DNA of 64,000 nucleotides from Arthrobacter sp. ISL-95. GTDB taxonomy: Bacteria; Actinomycetota; Actinomycetes; Actinomycetales; Micrococcaceae. The stretch spans positions 1 through 64,000 of the forward strand of contig NZ_JAGGPR010000005.1 in the NCBI RefSeq assembly GCF_018613695.1, given 5' to 3'. Under the pieces are notes generated by a model. The model had not been told where the DNA came from. It searched no databases and worked only from the letters and a program-made list of their open reading frames with translations. Within the stretch, counting starts at the first letter, position 1, and each line of letters starts with the position of its first letter. Positions 42,534 to 51,490 of the stretch are shown piece after piece. A program made the position numbers and the translations under genes.

Positions 42534-43430
42534 GTGGCTTTGAACCGAATTGTGCTCTTCTATGGCTTTACCCCGATCGCCGACCCCGACGCCGTGCGTC
42601 TGTGGCAGCGCGCCCTGTGCGAAAAGCTGGGCCTCACCGGCAGGATCCTCATATCAAAGGACGGCATCAACGCCACGGTGGGGGGCGAGCTGAACAACAT
42701 GAAGCAGTACGTGAAGACCACTCGCGAATATAAGGGCTTTCACGACATCGACTTCAAATGGTCGGAGGGAAGCGCCGCAGATTTCCCGCGCCTCAGCGTC
42801 AAGGTCCGCGATGAGATTGTCTCCTTCGGAGCGCCCGGTGAGCTGAAAGTCGATGCGAACGGCGTAGTCGGCGGCGGAAAACACCTCCAACCCGAGGAAC
42901 TTCATGCACTGGTGGATGCCAAAAAGACCAGCGGCGAGGACGTGGTGTTCTTCGATGGCCGCAACGCGTTCGAAGCCCAAATCGGTAAGTTCAAGGACGC
43001 AATCGTCCCGGACGTGGACACCACCCACGACTTCATTAAAGAACTCGATTCCGGCAAGTACGACGACCTCAAGGACAAGCCCGTCGTCACGTACTGCACC
43101 GGGGGAATCCGCTGCGAAGTGTTGTCCAGCCTGATGGTCAACAGGGGCTTCAAAGAGGTCTATCAGCTCGATGGCGGGATCGTCCGCTATGGCGAGACGT
43201 TCAAGGATAAAGGCCTGTGGGAAGGCTCGCTGTACGTCTTCGACAAGCGCATGCACGTCGAATTCAGCGAGGAAGCCAAAACCATCGGTGAATGCGTCCG
43301 CTGCGCTGCACCCACCAACAAGTTCGAGAACTGCTCAAACCTCAGCTGCCGTACTTTGACCCTGTACTGCGGGGACTGTGCCTCCAGTCCTGAAACGCTC
43401 CGCTGCCCCGGAGGCTGCGAAGCCGCCTGA
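42534..43430 (+). CDS. trhO: Oxygen-dependent tRNA uridine(34) hydroxylase TrhO (rhodanese-like)
   Basis: This 298-residue protein has an N-terminal acylphosphatase-like domain ([18 protein letters not shown]), a rhodanese domain with the active-site loop CTGGIRCE at residues 188-195 and a Cys-rich C-terminus ([28 protein letters not shown]). This is the YceA/TrhO layout, which hydroxylates wobble uridine to ho5U in several tRNAs. Start GTG 42534 lies directly behind a TACCCT box. It is followed convergently by a lipoprotein gene nine bases away. Confidence 0.9.
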   Translation: MALNRIVLFYGFTPIADPDAVRLWQRALCEKLGLTGRILISKDGINATVGGELNNMKQYVKTTREYKGFHDIDFKWSEGSAADFPRLSVKVRDEIVSFGAPGELKVDANGVVGGGKHLQPEELHALVDAKKTSGEDVVFFDGRNAFEAQIGKFKDAIVPDVDTTHDFIKELDSGKYDDLKDKPVVTYCTGGIRCEVLSSLMVNRGFKEVYQLDGGIVRYGETFKDKGLWEGSLYVFDKRMHVEFSEEAKTIGECVRCAAPTNKFENCSNLSCRTLTLYCGDCASSPETLRCPGGCEAA

Positions 43431-43438
43431 CAGCCGGG

Positions 43439-43969
43439 TCAGAGCCTACTCACCCGGTACGCGAAGTTGGCATCCGATCTGGACCCCACTGTGATGGACA
43501 GCATGGCGTCCTTTTCCAACTGGACCACGCTCACGCGCGCATTGGCGCACCCTAAGGTAAGGTCCACGAGCTTGGCCCCGCCCAACGCGACGCTGAACGT
43601 CACCCGTCGGGTGCCGCGGCAGGCCAGCGTCACCGCATACGTCCCGCCCGGCAACTGCACTGTCTGCTCAGACTTCGACTCGCCGGCGTTGAGGTAGCCG
43701 TTGCTTGAGTAGAAAGACTGCCCCTGGGACTCGGGCAATGCCAGTTTGGCCCACTCTTCGACCGCCTCCCCGGTGAGTGTTTCCTCCAGCGCCGGATCGG
43801 GTGGAAGAACTACATTGCCGGCAGTGGAAGTGGGGTTGGCCTCCGGCCTTCCGTCCTCGTCATAGGTATATTCGCATGCCGTCAGGCTGCCGCTTAGTGC
43901 AATGAGAATCACGACGGCGGCCCTCGCCGGCCGTCGCGGCATCACCGAGCGAGCTGCCTTGCTGCCCAT
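43439..43969 (-). CDS. Putative lipoprotein, member of a tandem paralogue pair (second gene)
   Basis: This 176-residue protein has a basic N-terminus, a hydrophobic stretch and the lipobox LTAC (Cys32), so it is exported and lipid-anchored. The mature part ends in a beta-rich domain: PGGTYAVTLACRGTRRVTFS, with two cysteines (ACRG, GCAN) and FAYRV near the end. The same domain pattern is found in the neighbouring lipoprotein at 44035. Function unknown. TAAAGT six bases before ATG 43969 suggests a leaderless transcript of its own. Confidence 0.75.
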   Translation of the reverse strand: MGSKAARSVMPRRPARAAVVILIALSGSLTACEYTYDEDGRPEANPTSTAGNVVLPPDPALEETLTGEAVEEWAKLALPESQGQSFYSSNGYLNAGESKSEQTVQLPGGTYAVTLACRGTRRVTFSVALGGAKLVDLTLGCANARVSVVQLEKDAMLSITVGSRSDANFAYRVSRL

Positions 43970-43975
43970 GGACTG

Positions 43976-43981
43976 ACTTTA
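43976..43981 (-). promoter_or_regulatory. -10 box for the 43439 lipoprotein gene
   Basis: On the minus strand TAAAGT is followed by CAGTCC and ATG 43969, a leaderless layout. Confidence 0.45.
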
Positions 43982-44034
43982 CGCCCGTAAAGCCGCTGCC
44001 CAAAGGCCTGCTACGTGTGGGTATGGGCTCGGGC

Positions 44035-44478
44035 CTAGGCGGTTGCCGGGACCACGTGGTAAGCGAAGATCAGGGGAGCATCGACGCTGCTCGTGGCGAT
44101 GCTGAAAGCACCGGTACCGGGCACTTTGATCTTCACCACGTCAAGGCTGCCATTGCACGCTGCGGCCGCGTCCGCGATCTTGTTGCCGCCTGATGAAACC
44201 GCAAAATAGGCTTTGCCGCCACCATCGCAAGCCATGGTGAGCGTGTAGCTTCCGGCCGGAACGTTGGGGGCGTCCTTGACCAACGGGTCCCTGTTGAGGA
44301 TTTTTCCGGAATCCTCCAACACCACGCCGCTCGCCGAGGGGAGGATCTTTTCCTTCCAGGCAGGAACGTCGGCATTCTCGATGTTGGCTGGCGCCTGGCA
44401 GCCGCAAACTCCAAGCAGGGCTGCAGCGGTGATGGCAACAAGGCCCGCGCGGCGCCCTGTGGAGGAGAAGTTGAGCAT
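44035..44478 (-). CDS. Putative lipoprotein, member of a tandem paralogue pair (first gene)
   Basis: This 147-residue protein has a signal peptide ending in the lipobox GVCGC (lipidated Cys27). Its mature domain reads PAGSYTLTMACDGGGKAYFA, then AACNGSLDVVKIKV and FAYHVV at the end, matching the neighbouring lipoprotein at 43439 in order, cysteine placement and ending. The two arose by duplication. Function unknown; a small beta-sandwich at the outer face of the membrane is likely. TAGCGT seven bases before ATG 44478 suggests a leaderless transcript. It is divergent from the methyltransferase gene. Confidence 0.75.
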   Translation of the reverse strand: MLNFSSTGRRAGLVAITAAALLGVCGCQAPANIENADVPAWKEKILPSASGVVLEDSGKILNRDPLVKDAPNVPAGSYTLTMACDGGGKAYFAVSSGGNKIADAAAACNGSLDVVKIKVPGTGAFSIATSSVDAPLIFAYHVVPATA

Positions 44479-44485
44479 GCATCCA

Positions 44486-44491
44486 ACGCTA
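44486..44491 (-). promoter_or_regulatory. -10 box for the 44035 lipoprotein gene
   Basis: On the minus strand TAGCGT is followed by seven bases and ATG 44478. Confidence 0.45.
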
Positions 44492-44559
44492 CCGGGTTCC
44501 CGCGCCGGTGTTTGTCCACATGGGGCAGGTTCAGCATCCAAGGCACTGCGCGCCGCCCC

Positions 44560-44565
44560 TACACT
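44560..44565 (+). promoter_or_regulatory. -10 box for the methyltransferase gene
   Basis: TACACT is followed by six bases and GTG 44572, a leaderless layout. Confidence 0.5.
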
Positions 44566-44571
44566 TGCAAG

Positions 44572-46221
44572 GTGACTGACACAGCTTCCTCCTTTACTTC
44601 CGGCAACACTGACGATGCTCCCCGCAGTGACCTTCCCGAACTGCTTTTGGCGCTCGCCGCAGATCTTCGTGCTCTCTCCTACACGGTGGACGGCGTAGCT
44701 GAACTTTTGGGCGCACCCGCTTCGGAGGCACTTGGCAGGGACCAACTCATTCCCGCACTCCTGGCCAGTGAGCGACTCATGAACTCCGAGGACCATGCGC
44801 AGCGGTCTTTGGCGGCGGTTGTTCGCCTTTGGCTGCTCGCCGTCCCACAGTCCGTGGCGGAGATCGATTCCGCATTCCCCGGTATCCGTTCGGAAGGGCT
44901 CGCGGAGTTGGGGCTGGTCAACGTCGATTCCGGCATGGTCAAGGCCAAGGTTGACCTTCGCCCCTATGGCTGGGACGCCAACACGGACGGCAGTGGCGGC
45001 GCGGAACTCTGGGTTGCCAGCGACCTCGCAGCCCACCAGCAGCCGGGAGTGTTGAGGCATGACCACGTCCTGGGAATCGGGCAGGCCTCCACGACGTTGG
45101 TCCAAACTACGTTCAGGAAGCACAGCAAGCGAGCGCTGGATGTAGGCACTGGTTGCGGTATCCAAACGTTCCACTTGCTCCATCACTGCGAGCACGTGAC
45201 GGCCACGGACATCTCGGAGAGGGCGCTCGCCTTCACCCGCTTTAACCTTCTGTTGAACGCTGCGGAACTGGAGCTGGACCCCAAAAACCTGGAGGAGCGG
45301 GTGAGCTTGCGGCTTGGGTCGCTCCTGGAACCCGTAGCAGGAGAGCAGTTCGGCCTGGTGGTATCAAACCCGCCTTTCGTCATCACTCCGAGAACGGGCG
45401 GCGAATTGTCGTCGGACCAGTTCACCTACCGTGACGGGGGGCTTCCCGGGGACGAGATCGTGGCTTCCCTCGTACAGTCCCTCGCGGAGGTCCTGGAGCC
45501 CGGCGGCACGGCGCAAATGCTGGGCAACTGGGAGGTAACCTCTGGCTCGGACTGGAAGGACAGGCCCCAGGCCTGGCTCAAGGAATCAGGCTTGGACATC
45601 TGGTTCATACAGCGGGAGCAGGTTGGCCCTGAGCAGTACGCGGAGACCTGGCTTCAGGACGCTTCGCAGAACCGCGAGGACGGGCAATATCAGGAGGCAT
45701 ACGCAGCCTATTTGGATGATTTCGCTTCCAGGAACGTGGAAGGTATTGGCTTCGGCATGATCTGGCTGCGCCGTCCGGAGCAACCGCTCGGGGTGGTCAT
45801 CAACCGCTTCGAGGAAATTACTTACCCGATCGAACAACCCATCGGACCGCATGTGGGTGCTGCTATACAGCGAGCGGATTGGGTGGCGGCTCATTCGGTT
45901 GAGATGGCGCACTTGGTAGTTGCCGAGGACGTCACGGAGGAAAGGCACCAGCGTCCAGGAGCTGCTCATCCGGGAGTCATCCTCCTGAGGCAAGGGGCGG
46001 GTCTTCGCCGGACGAATCTGCTCAGCACTGAACTCGCAGGTTTCGTCTCGGCCTGCGATGGCCAATTGTCGGTCCGGCAGATCGCCTCGGCCCTGGTATC
46101 ACTCCTGGGCGGGGGTGAGGACTTCGATGAAGAGGCGTTCCGCGAAGGACTCTTCCGCGACGTCACCAACCTGCTGCTGGACGGTTTCCTTCTTCCGGAC
46201 CCGGCGCAGGTCAGCGCGTGA
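44572..46221 (+). CDS. Class I SAM-dependent methyltransferase with NPPF motif
   Basis: This 549-residue protein has an N-terminal helical domain of about 130 residues, a central Rossmann methyltransferase (ALDVGTGCGIQTFHLLHHCE for SAM binding and VVSNPPFVITP) and a C-terminal domain of about 200 residues. The NPPF motif marks enzymes acting on planar nitrogen, such as glutamine of release factors or adenine/guanine in nucleic acid. The three-domain layout is a conserved actinobacterial family of unknown substrate. The start GTG 44572 lies behind TACACT. The next gene begins within or shortly after its end. Confidence 0.82.
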   Translation: MTDTASSFTSGNTDDAPRSDLPELLLALAADLRALSYTVDGVAELLGAPASEALGRDQLIPALLASERLMNSEDHAQRSLAAVVRLWLLAVPQSVAEIDSAFPGIRSEGLAELGLVNVDSGMVKAKVDLRPYGWDANTDGSGGAELWVASDLAAHQQPGVLRHDHVLGIGQASTTLVQTTFRKHSKRALDVGTGCGIQTFHLLHHCEHVTATDISERALAFTRFNLLLNAAELELDPKNLEERVSLRLGSLLEPVAGEQFGLVVSNPPFVITPRTGGELSSDQFTYRDGGLPGDEIVASLVQSLAEVLEPGGTAQMLGNWEVTSGSDWKDRPQAWLKESGLDIWFIQREQVGPEQYAETWLQDASQNREDGQYQEAYAAYLDDFASRNVEGIGFGMIWLRRPEQPLGVVINRFEEITYPIEQPIGPHVGAAIQRADWVAAHSVEMAHLVVAEDVTEERHQRPGAAHPGVILLRQGAGLRRTNLLSTELAGFVSACDGQLSVRQIASALVSLLGGGEDFDEEAFREGLFRDVTNLLLDGFLLPDPAQVSA

Positions 46222-46274
46222 TCCCGGATGCGGCGCGCTCATCAACCGCCGGAGCTCCGGGAAATGACCCTGAC

Positions 46275-46280
46275 TACACT
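46275..46280 (+). promoter_or_regulatory. -10 box for the HTH regulator gene
   Basis: TACACT is followed by six bases and GTG 46287, the same hexamer and spacing as at 44560, supporting the shorter start. Confidence 0.5.
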
Positions 46281-46286
46281 GATGAA

Positions 46287-46925
46287 GTGACTGTGAACAA
46301 CGAAACATCCCAAGCGTCTGGAGACGTTCCTCGGCGGAAACGTACCGAGAAGACGGTTGAGATCACCGACCCCAAGGCCATCCGTGCATTGGCGCACGCA
46401 GCCCGGCTTGAGGTCATCTCTGAGCTCTACGCCACACAGGTCAGCCACACAGCCACCGAACTCGCTGCCAGGACAGGCCTGACGCCCAGTGCAATGAGCT
46501 ACCACCTCCGGGCCCTTCAGAAGTGGGGGATCGTGGCCCCTGCGGAAAATGCAGGAGATGCCAGGGAACGCCGCTGGAAGGCAGCTGGAACAGACTTCAC
46601 CATCTCCGGTGGCAGCGTCGCCAGTCCGGAGATAGCAGTGGTGGACCTTGAGCTTGATGCCTTCCGACGCAGGGCTTCTGCGTTCGCCAAGGCCCGCGGG
46701 GAACGCCGGCAGCGCGGGGAAACCGGTGAAGAACCGGCAGCGGTTGTCCTGTCCAGCAACTTGTTGTACTTGACCAACCCGCAGCGCAGGGAACTTCTGG
46801 ACAGAATCCGCGCGGTTCTGCGGGAGTACGAACTTGAGGATCCCACCCGGATTCCCGAAGGTGCCGAACGTGTGGCAACCTTGTGGTCAATGATCCCGGA
46901 CGACCGCGTAGCACCCGGTCAGTAA
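46287..46925 (+). CDS. ArsR-type helix-turn-helix regulator
   Basis: This 212-residue protein carries a winged helix near residues 30-110: KAIRALAHAARLEVISELYA, then TATELAARTGLTPSAMSYHL and RALQKWGIVAPAENAGDARE. The C-terminal half is Arg/Glu-rich with an amphipathic segment (SSNLLYLTNPQRRELLDRIR) that may dimerise. Metal-binding cysteines of classical ArsR are absent, so it is not a metal sensor of that kind. GTG 46287 is selected by the TACACT box; GTG 46218, overlapping the previous stop, is the alternative. Targets unknown. Confidence 0.75.
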   Translation: MTVNNETSQASGDVPRRKRTEKTVEITDPKAIRALAHAARLEVISELYATQVSHTATELAARTGLTPSAMSYHLRALQKWGIVAPAENAGDARERRWKAAGTDFTISGGSVASPEIAVVDLELDAFRRRASAFAKARGERRQRGETGEEPAAVVLSSNLLYLTNPQRRELLDRIRAVLREYELEDPTRIPEGAERVATLWSMIPDDRVAPGQ

Positions 46926-47050
46926 CAGCCCCGCCGGACCGTCGAATGTCCGTCCTGGTTTCCGAACCAAAACGCAGGATTCTGCAAACTATGGTGAACT
47001 AGGCCAATATGGGCACCAGCCCAATTACACATTTTTTCTGTAGGAGCACC

Positions 47051-49774
47051 GTGCCCAGCAAGGCAAAAACCGGCAAGAAACTCGTGATCGTGGAGTCTCC
47101 CGCCAAGAGCAAGACCATCGCCAAGTATCTTGGCGAGGGCTTCATCGTCGAGGCTTCCATCGGCCACATTCGGGATCTCCCGCAGCCGTCGGACCTCCCT
47201 GCCGAACTGAAGAAGACCTCGCTGGGCAAGTTCGCAGTTGACGTCGAAAACGACTTCAAGCCGTACTACGTTGTTTCCCCGGACAAGAAGAAAAAGGTCG
47301 CCGAGCTCAAGGCCCAGCTGAAAGACGCTGACGCGCTCTACCTCGCAACCGATGGGGACCGCGAGGGCGAAGCCATCGCGTGGCACCTCCTGGAGGTCCT
47401 GAAACCCAAGGTTCCGGTCTACCGCATGACCTTCGGTGAAATCACCAAGGAAGCCATCCACCGCGCCATGGACAACCTCCGGGACGTGGACACGGCTTTG
47501 GTGGACGCCCAGGAGACTCGTCGTATTCTTGACCGCCTTTACGGGTACGAGATCTCCCCGGTGCTGTGGCGCAAGGTGGCCCGCGGGTTGTCGGCCGGCC
47601 GTGTGCAGTCCGTGGTGACGCGCATGGTGGTGGACCGCGAACGCGAGCGCATGGCCTTCCGGGCAGCGTCGTACTGGGACCTCACGGGCCAATTCGGTTC
47701 GGACTCGGGTTCGTTCAAAGCAAAGCTTGCCGCCGTAGACGGCTCCAAGGTAGCCAGCGGCCGGGACTTCAATGACAACGGGCAGCTGACCTCCTCCAAC
47801 GTGGTGCACCTCAACGAGGAACTTGCCACGTCCTTGGCTGCCGGCCTGGAGAACGCTGATTTCCGCGTCCGCTCCGTAGATACCAAGCCCTACACCCGCC
47901 GCCCTGCCGCGCCGTTCACCACATCCACGCTCCAGCAGGAAGCCGGCCGTAAGCTCCGCTTCTCATCCAAGAGCACCATGCAGGTTGCCCAGCGCCTGTA
48001 TGAAAACGGCTACATCACCTATATGCGTACGGACTCATCTGCCTTGAGCGATGAGGCACTCACTGCAGCCCGCCGTCAGGCTTCTGAGCTGTATGGTCCC
48101 GAGTACGTTCCCCAGAGCCCCCGCGTTTACGCCAACAAGGCTGCCAACGCCCAGGAAGCTCACGAGGCCATCCGTCCCGCGGGTGACTCCTTCCGCACAC
48201 CGGCGCAGGTTGCCAAGCAGCTGAGCGGTGACGAGTTCCGCCTGTATGAGCTCATCTGGAAGCGCACCGTGGCATCCCAGATGGCTGATGCCAAGGGTTC
48301 TACCGCCACGATCCGCCTCGGCGCAGTGGCAGCTGACGGACGCGACGCCGAATTCTCGGCTTCCGGTACGGTCATCACCTTCCCGGGCTTCCTTGCGGCC
48401 TATGAAGAAGGCAAGGACGAGAGCCGTGGCGACGACGAATCCGACGAAGCCCGTCGCCTGCCGAACGTTGCCAAGGATGATTCCCTCACGGCTTCGGACA
48501 TCGTGGCTGTCGGCCACGAAACGTCGCCGCCTCCGCGCTACACGGAAGCTTCGCTGACTGCTGAGTTGGAAAAGCGTGGCATCGGCCGCCCGTCCACCTA
48601 CGCGTCCACGATTTCCACCATCCAAGACCGTGGCTACGTCCGTAAGCAGGGCTCCGCTTTGGTTCCCAGCTGGATTGCGTTCTCCGTGATCCGCCTGCTG
48701 GAACAGCACTTCACGGATTACGTGGACTACGAGTTCACGGCAGACATGGAAGGCGACTTGGATAAGATCGCCAACGGCCAAGCCGTGGGCGCTGCCTGGC
48801 TCAAGCACTTCTACTACGGTGAAGACGCAGACCCCGGCCTCCTGAGTATCGTCAACAACCTTGGCGAAATCGATGCGCGCGAGATCAATTCCGTCCCCAT
48901 CGCGGAGGGCATCACGCTGCGTGTGGGCAAATTCGGCCCGTACTTGGAAAGCTCCATACCCACTCTTGACGCGAAGACCGGCGAAGTAGTTGAGTCCGCG
49001 CGTGCCAACGTCCCCGAGGAACTCGCTCCGGACGAACTCACGGCCGACAAAGCCAAAGAGCTCATGGAGACCGCAGCCCCCGAGGAACGGGTTCTGGGAA
49101 CCGACCCGCACACCGGCCACACCATTGTTGCCAAGAATGGCCGCTACGGCGCCTACGTCACTGAGATCATCCCTGAGATGACTGAGGAACAACTGGCCAA
49201 TCAACCGGTGGAGTATTACAAGAACGGCAAGCCCAAGCCTCCCAAGAAGCCGGTGAAGGCCAAGCCGCGTACCGGTTCACTGTTCAAGTCCATGACCGTG
49301 GATACGGTCACCTTGGATGAAGCACTTGCGCTCATGAGCCTGCCCCGGGTCCTCGGAGAAGACGCGGACGGCAACCCCATCACGGTGCAGAACGGCCGAT
49401 TCGGTCCGTACCTGAAGAAGGGCACGGACTCCCGCTCCATCGGTTCGGAAGAGGAAATCTTCACGATCACCCTGGAGCAGGCTTTGGAGATCTACTCGCA
49501 GCCCAAGCAGCGGGGCGCCCGCGCCTCCGTGCCGCCGCTGGCTGAGTTCGGTCCGGACCCCGTGTCTGAGAAGAACATTGTGGTGAAGGAAGGCCGCTTC
49601 GGCCCATACATCACCGATGGCGTCACCAACATCACCGTCCCGCGCTCAACGTCACTTGAGGAGCTGACCCGGGAACAGGCCGTCGAGCTTTTGGCAGAAA
49701 AGCGTGCCAAGGGGCCGGTCAAGCGGACCACTACCCGCAAGGCACCGGCCAAGAGGGCAACAGCCAAAAAATAG
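47051..49774 (+). CDS. topA: DNA topoisomerase I
   Basis: This 907-residue type IA topoisomerase relaxes negative supercoils. It has the Toprim domain (KLVIVESPAKSKTIAKYLG, ATDGDREGEAIAWHLLEVL), the active-site region YITYMRTDSSALS with the catalytic tyrosine and EAHEAIRP, then RGIGRPSTYASTISTIQDRG. The C-terminus has several repeated topo-C units (GRYGAYVT, GRFGPYLKKG, GRFGPYITDG) in place of zinc fingers, ending in a Lys/Arg-rich tail (RTTTRKAPAKRATAKK), the actinobacterial form. GTG 47051 has AGGAG four bases upstream. Confidence 0.96.
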   Translation: MPSKAKTGKKLVIVESPAKSKTIAKYLGEGFIVEASIGHIRDLPQPSDLPAELKKTSLGKFAVDVENDFKPYYVVSPDKKKKVAELKAQLKDADALYLATDGDREGEAIAWHLLEVLKPKVPVYRMTFGEITKEAIHRAMDNLRDVDTALVDAQETRRILDRLYGYEISPVLWRKVARGLSAGRVQSVVTRMVVDRERERMAFRAASYWDLTGQFGSDSGSFKAKLAAVDGSKVASGRDFNDNGQLTSSNVVHLNEELATSLAAGLENADFRVRSVDTKPYTRRPAAPFTTSTLQQEAGRKLRFSSKSTMQVAQRLYENGYITYMRTDSSALSDEALTAARRQASELYGPEYVPQSPRVYANKAANAQEAHEAIRPAGDSFRTPAQVAKQLSGDEFRLYELIWKRTVASQMADAKGSTATIRLGAVAADGRDAEFSASGTVITFPGFLAAYEEGKDESRGDDESDEARRLPNVAKDDSLTASDIVAVGHETSPPPRYTEASLTAELEKRGIGRPSTYASTISTIQDRGYVRKQGSALVPSWIAFSVIRLLEQHFTDYVDYEFTADMEGDLDKIANGQAVGAAWLKHFYYGEDADPGLLSIVNNLGEIDAREINSVPIAEGITLRVGKFGPYLESSIPTLDAKTGEVVESARANVPEELAPDELTADKAKELMETAAPEERVLGTDPHTGHTIVAKNGRYGAYVTEIIPEMTEEQLANQPVEYYKNGKPKPPKKPVKAKPRTGSLFKSMTVDTVTLDEALALMSLPRVLGEDADGNPITVQNGRFGPYLKKGTDSRSIGSEEEIFTITLEQALEIYSQPKQRGARASVPPLAEFGPDPVSEKNIVVKEGRFGPYITDGVTNITVPRSTSLEELTREQAVELLAEKRAKGPVKRTTTRKAPAKRATAKK

Positions 49775-49840
49775 CCAGGATGACGGCCGGGGCAGCACTT
49801 GCGAATTGCGTCCTGGCCGGCATCGTGGTCGAGTAGAACC

Positions 49841-50275
49841 ATGACTGAACAGACGGTTTCACCGGACAACGAACCCTTGAACGACCTCGAGGCCAAGCTC
49901 GCCTCGGCCGAACAGCCGGACGCGAACCCGGTGGACGTTATCCTCGCTTTCCTGAACAACGAGGTCTACCTTGTCAGCTCGGAAGCCGTGGATGGTCCCG
50001 ACTCCTCAGTAGAGCCGTTGGTGCTCTCCAATGCCGACGGCCAGCCCGTTCTTGCCGTCTTCAGCCACCCGAGCCGCGTCGATGAGCGCTTCCTCGAAGC
50101 AGCCCCGCACGTTCTGGGCACCATGGGGTCCGCGATCCTCGGCAACATCGGTGATGAGCTGGGCATGGTCATCAACCCCGGAAGCGAATTTGGCTTCGAA
50201 ATCGACCCCGAGGGCATTGCGAACATTCGTCGCGACTTCAAGCGCGCCGACGAAGCCGGGGAGCCCGCCGAATAG
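49841..50275 (+). CDS. SseB family protein
   Basis: This 144-residue protein has the SseB N-terminal type domain: VILAFLNNEVYLVSSEA, VLSNADGQPVLAVFSHPSRV and LGMVINPGSEFGFEIDPEGI. Such domains are common in actinobacteria and of unknown biochemical function, sometimes with type VII secretion genes, which are absent here. ATG 49841 has only a weak ribosome site. It lies 66 bases after topA and may be read through from it. Confidence 0.75.
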   Translation: MTEQTVSPDNEPLNDLEAKLASAEQPDANPVDVILAFLNNEVYLVSSEAVDGPDSSVEPLVLSNADGQPVLAVFSHPSRVDERFLEAAPHVLGTMGSAILGNIGDELGMVINPGSEFGFEIDPEGIANIRRDFKRADEAGEPAE

Positions 50276-50352
50276 GGCCCGCCCAAGCTGTCGGCAACCA
50301 ATCCGTCAGCGAAACGTCGCGGCCAGGTTGCTTCGCAGGCTTCGAATCGGTG

Positions 50353-50358
50353 AATAAT
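50353..50358 (+). promoter_or_regulatory. -10 box for leaderless ppx
   Basis: AATAAT is followed by six bases and ATG 50365. Confidence 0.4.
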
Positions 50359-50364
50359 GGCAGA

Positions 50365-51489
50365 ATGCGTCTTGGCGTTCTCGACATCGGGTCCAACACC
50401 GTCCACCTGCTACTGGTGGACGCTCATCCTGGCGCGCGTCCGGTAGCTTTTGCTTCCCACAAGCGCCCGCTATCGCTGGTGCAGTACCTTGACGGCGACG
50501 GCAACGTCAACGACGCCGGCCAGCACGAGCTGATCGAGTTCGTGCTGGAAGCCTGGGAGTTCGCAGCCAGCCACAAGGCCGAAGACCTCCTGGCGTTCTG
50601 TACCTCGGCCATTCGTGAAGCAACCAACGGCCCGGAGGTTCTGGCCCGGGTTAAGCACGAAACCACGGTGACGCTCCAGGAACTTACGGGCAGCGAAGAA
50701 GCCTCCATGACGTTCTTTGCCGTACGCCGTTGGTACGGATGGGGCGCAGGCCCCATTCTTGACCTGGACATCGGGGGCGGCTCGTTTGAAATGGCGTACG
50801 GAACGGATGAACTTCCTGAGTACGCCACGTCAGTTCCCTTGGGTGCCAGCCGGTTGACGCGGGATTGGCTCCACGACGATCCGCCCAGCGCCAAGAGCGT
50901 AAAGGAACTGCGCCGGTACATCCGGTCCACGCTGAAGCCGGTGGTCCGGGACTTCCACGATCTGGGCCGGGCTAATCTGGTGGCCGGCACGTCCAAGACG
51001 TTCCGCTCCTTGGCGCGCATCGCCGGTGCAGCCCCCAGCGGTGCAGGACCGTACGTGAAGCGCGAGCTCCACGCAGCAGACCTTGGGCTGTGGGCACAGC
51101 GTATTTCGGCCATGACCGTGGAAGACCGGCTGTATCTTCCCGGTGTTTCCGATGCCCGGGCCCGCCAATTGCTGGCAGGTGTCCTGGTTGCTGAAGCCGC
51201 GCTTGAACTCTTCGAGTTCCCCAAGATGGAGATTTGTCCCTGGGCCCTCCGCGAGGGCCTGATCCTGCGCCGCCTGGACCAATTGGTCTTTGAGGAAGCC
51301 CTGGACCCGGCGCCGCACGTGGGGAAGCGCAAGAAGGACAAGTCCAAGAAAAAGGCAGCAAAGGCAGCCGCCAAGGCTCCTGAGAAAGATCATGAACCCC
51401 ACCCGGGGTTCAAAGAATTCCCGGTCCCTGTAAACACACCGTCCCCTTCACCCATCCCGGCCCCTGTGGCAGGCGGGATGGCCTCCTGA
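50365..51489 (+). CDS. Ppx/GppA family exopolyphosphatase
   Basis: This 374-residue ASKHA-fold phosphatase has MRLGVLDIGSNTVHLLLVDA, the second phosphate motif ILDLDIGGGSFEMAYG and VAGTSKTFRSLARI. It hydrolyses polyphosphate and/or the pppGpp gamma phosphate. The last 60 residues are a Lys/Ala then Pro-rich tail (KRKKDKSKKKAAKAAAKAP), outside the fold. ATG 50365 is chosen because the conserved N-terminus begins there. The isomerase gene starts one base after the stop, and this Ppx-isomerase pairing with proC nearby is typical of actinobacteria. Confidence 0.88.
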   Translation: MRLGVLDIGSNTVHLLLVDAHPGARPVAFASHKRPLSLVQYLDGDGNVNDAGQHELIEFVLEAWEFAASHKAEDLLAFCTSAIREATNGPEVLARVKHETTVTLQELTGSEEASMTFFAVRRWYGWGAGPILDLDIGGGSFEMAYGTDELPEYATSVPLGASRLTRDWLHDDPPSAKSVKELRRYIRSTLKPVVRDFHDLGRANLVAGTSKTFRSLARIAGAAPSGAGPYVKRELHAADLGLWAQRISAMTVEDRLYLPGVSDARARQLLAGVLVAEAALELFEFPKMEICPWALREGLILRRLDQLVFEEALDPAPHVGKRKKDKSKKKAAKAAAKAPEKDHEPHPGFKEFPVPVNTPSPSPIPAPVAGGMAS

Positions 51490-51490
51490 G

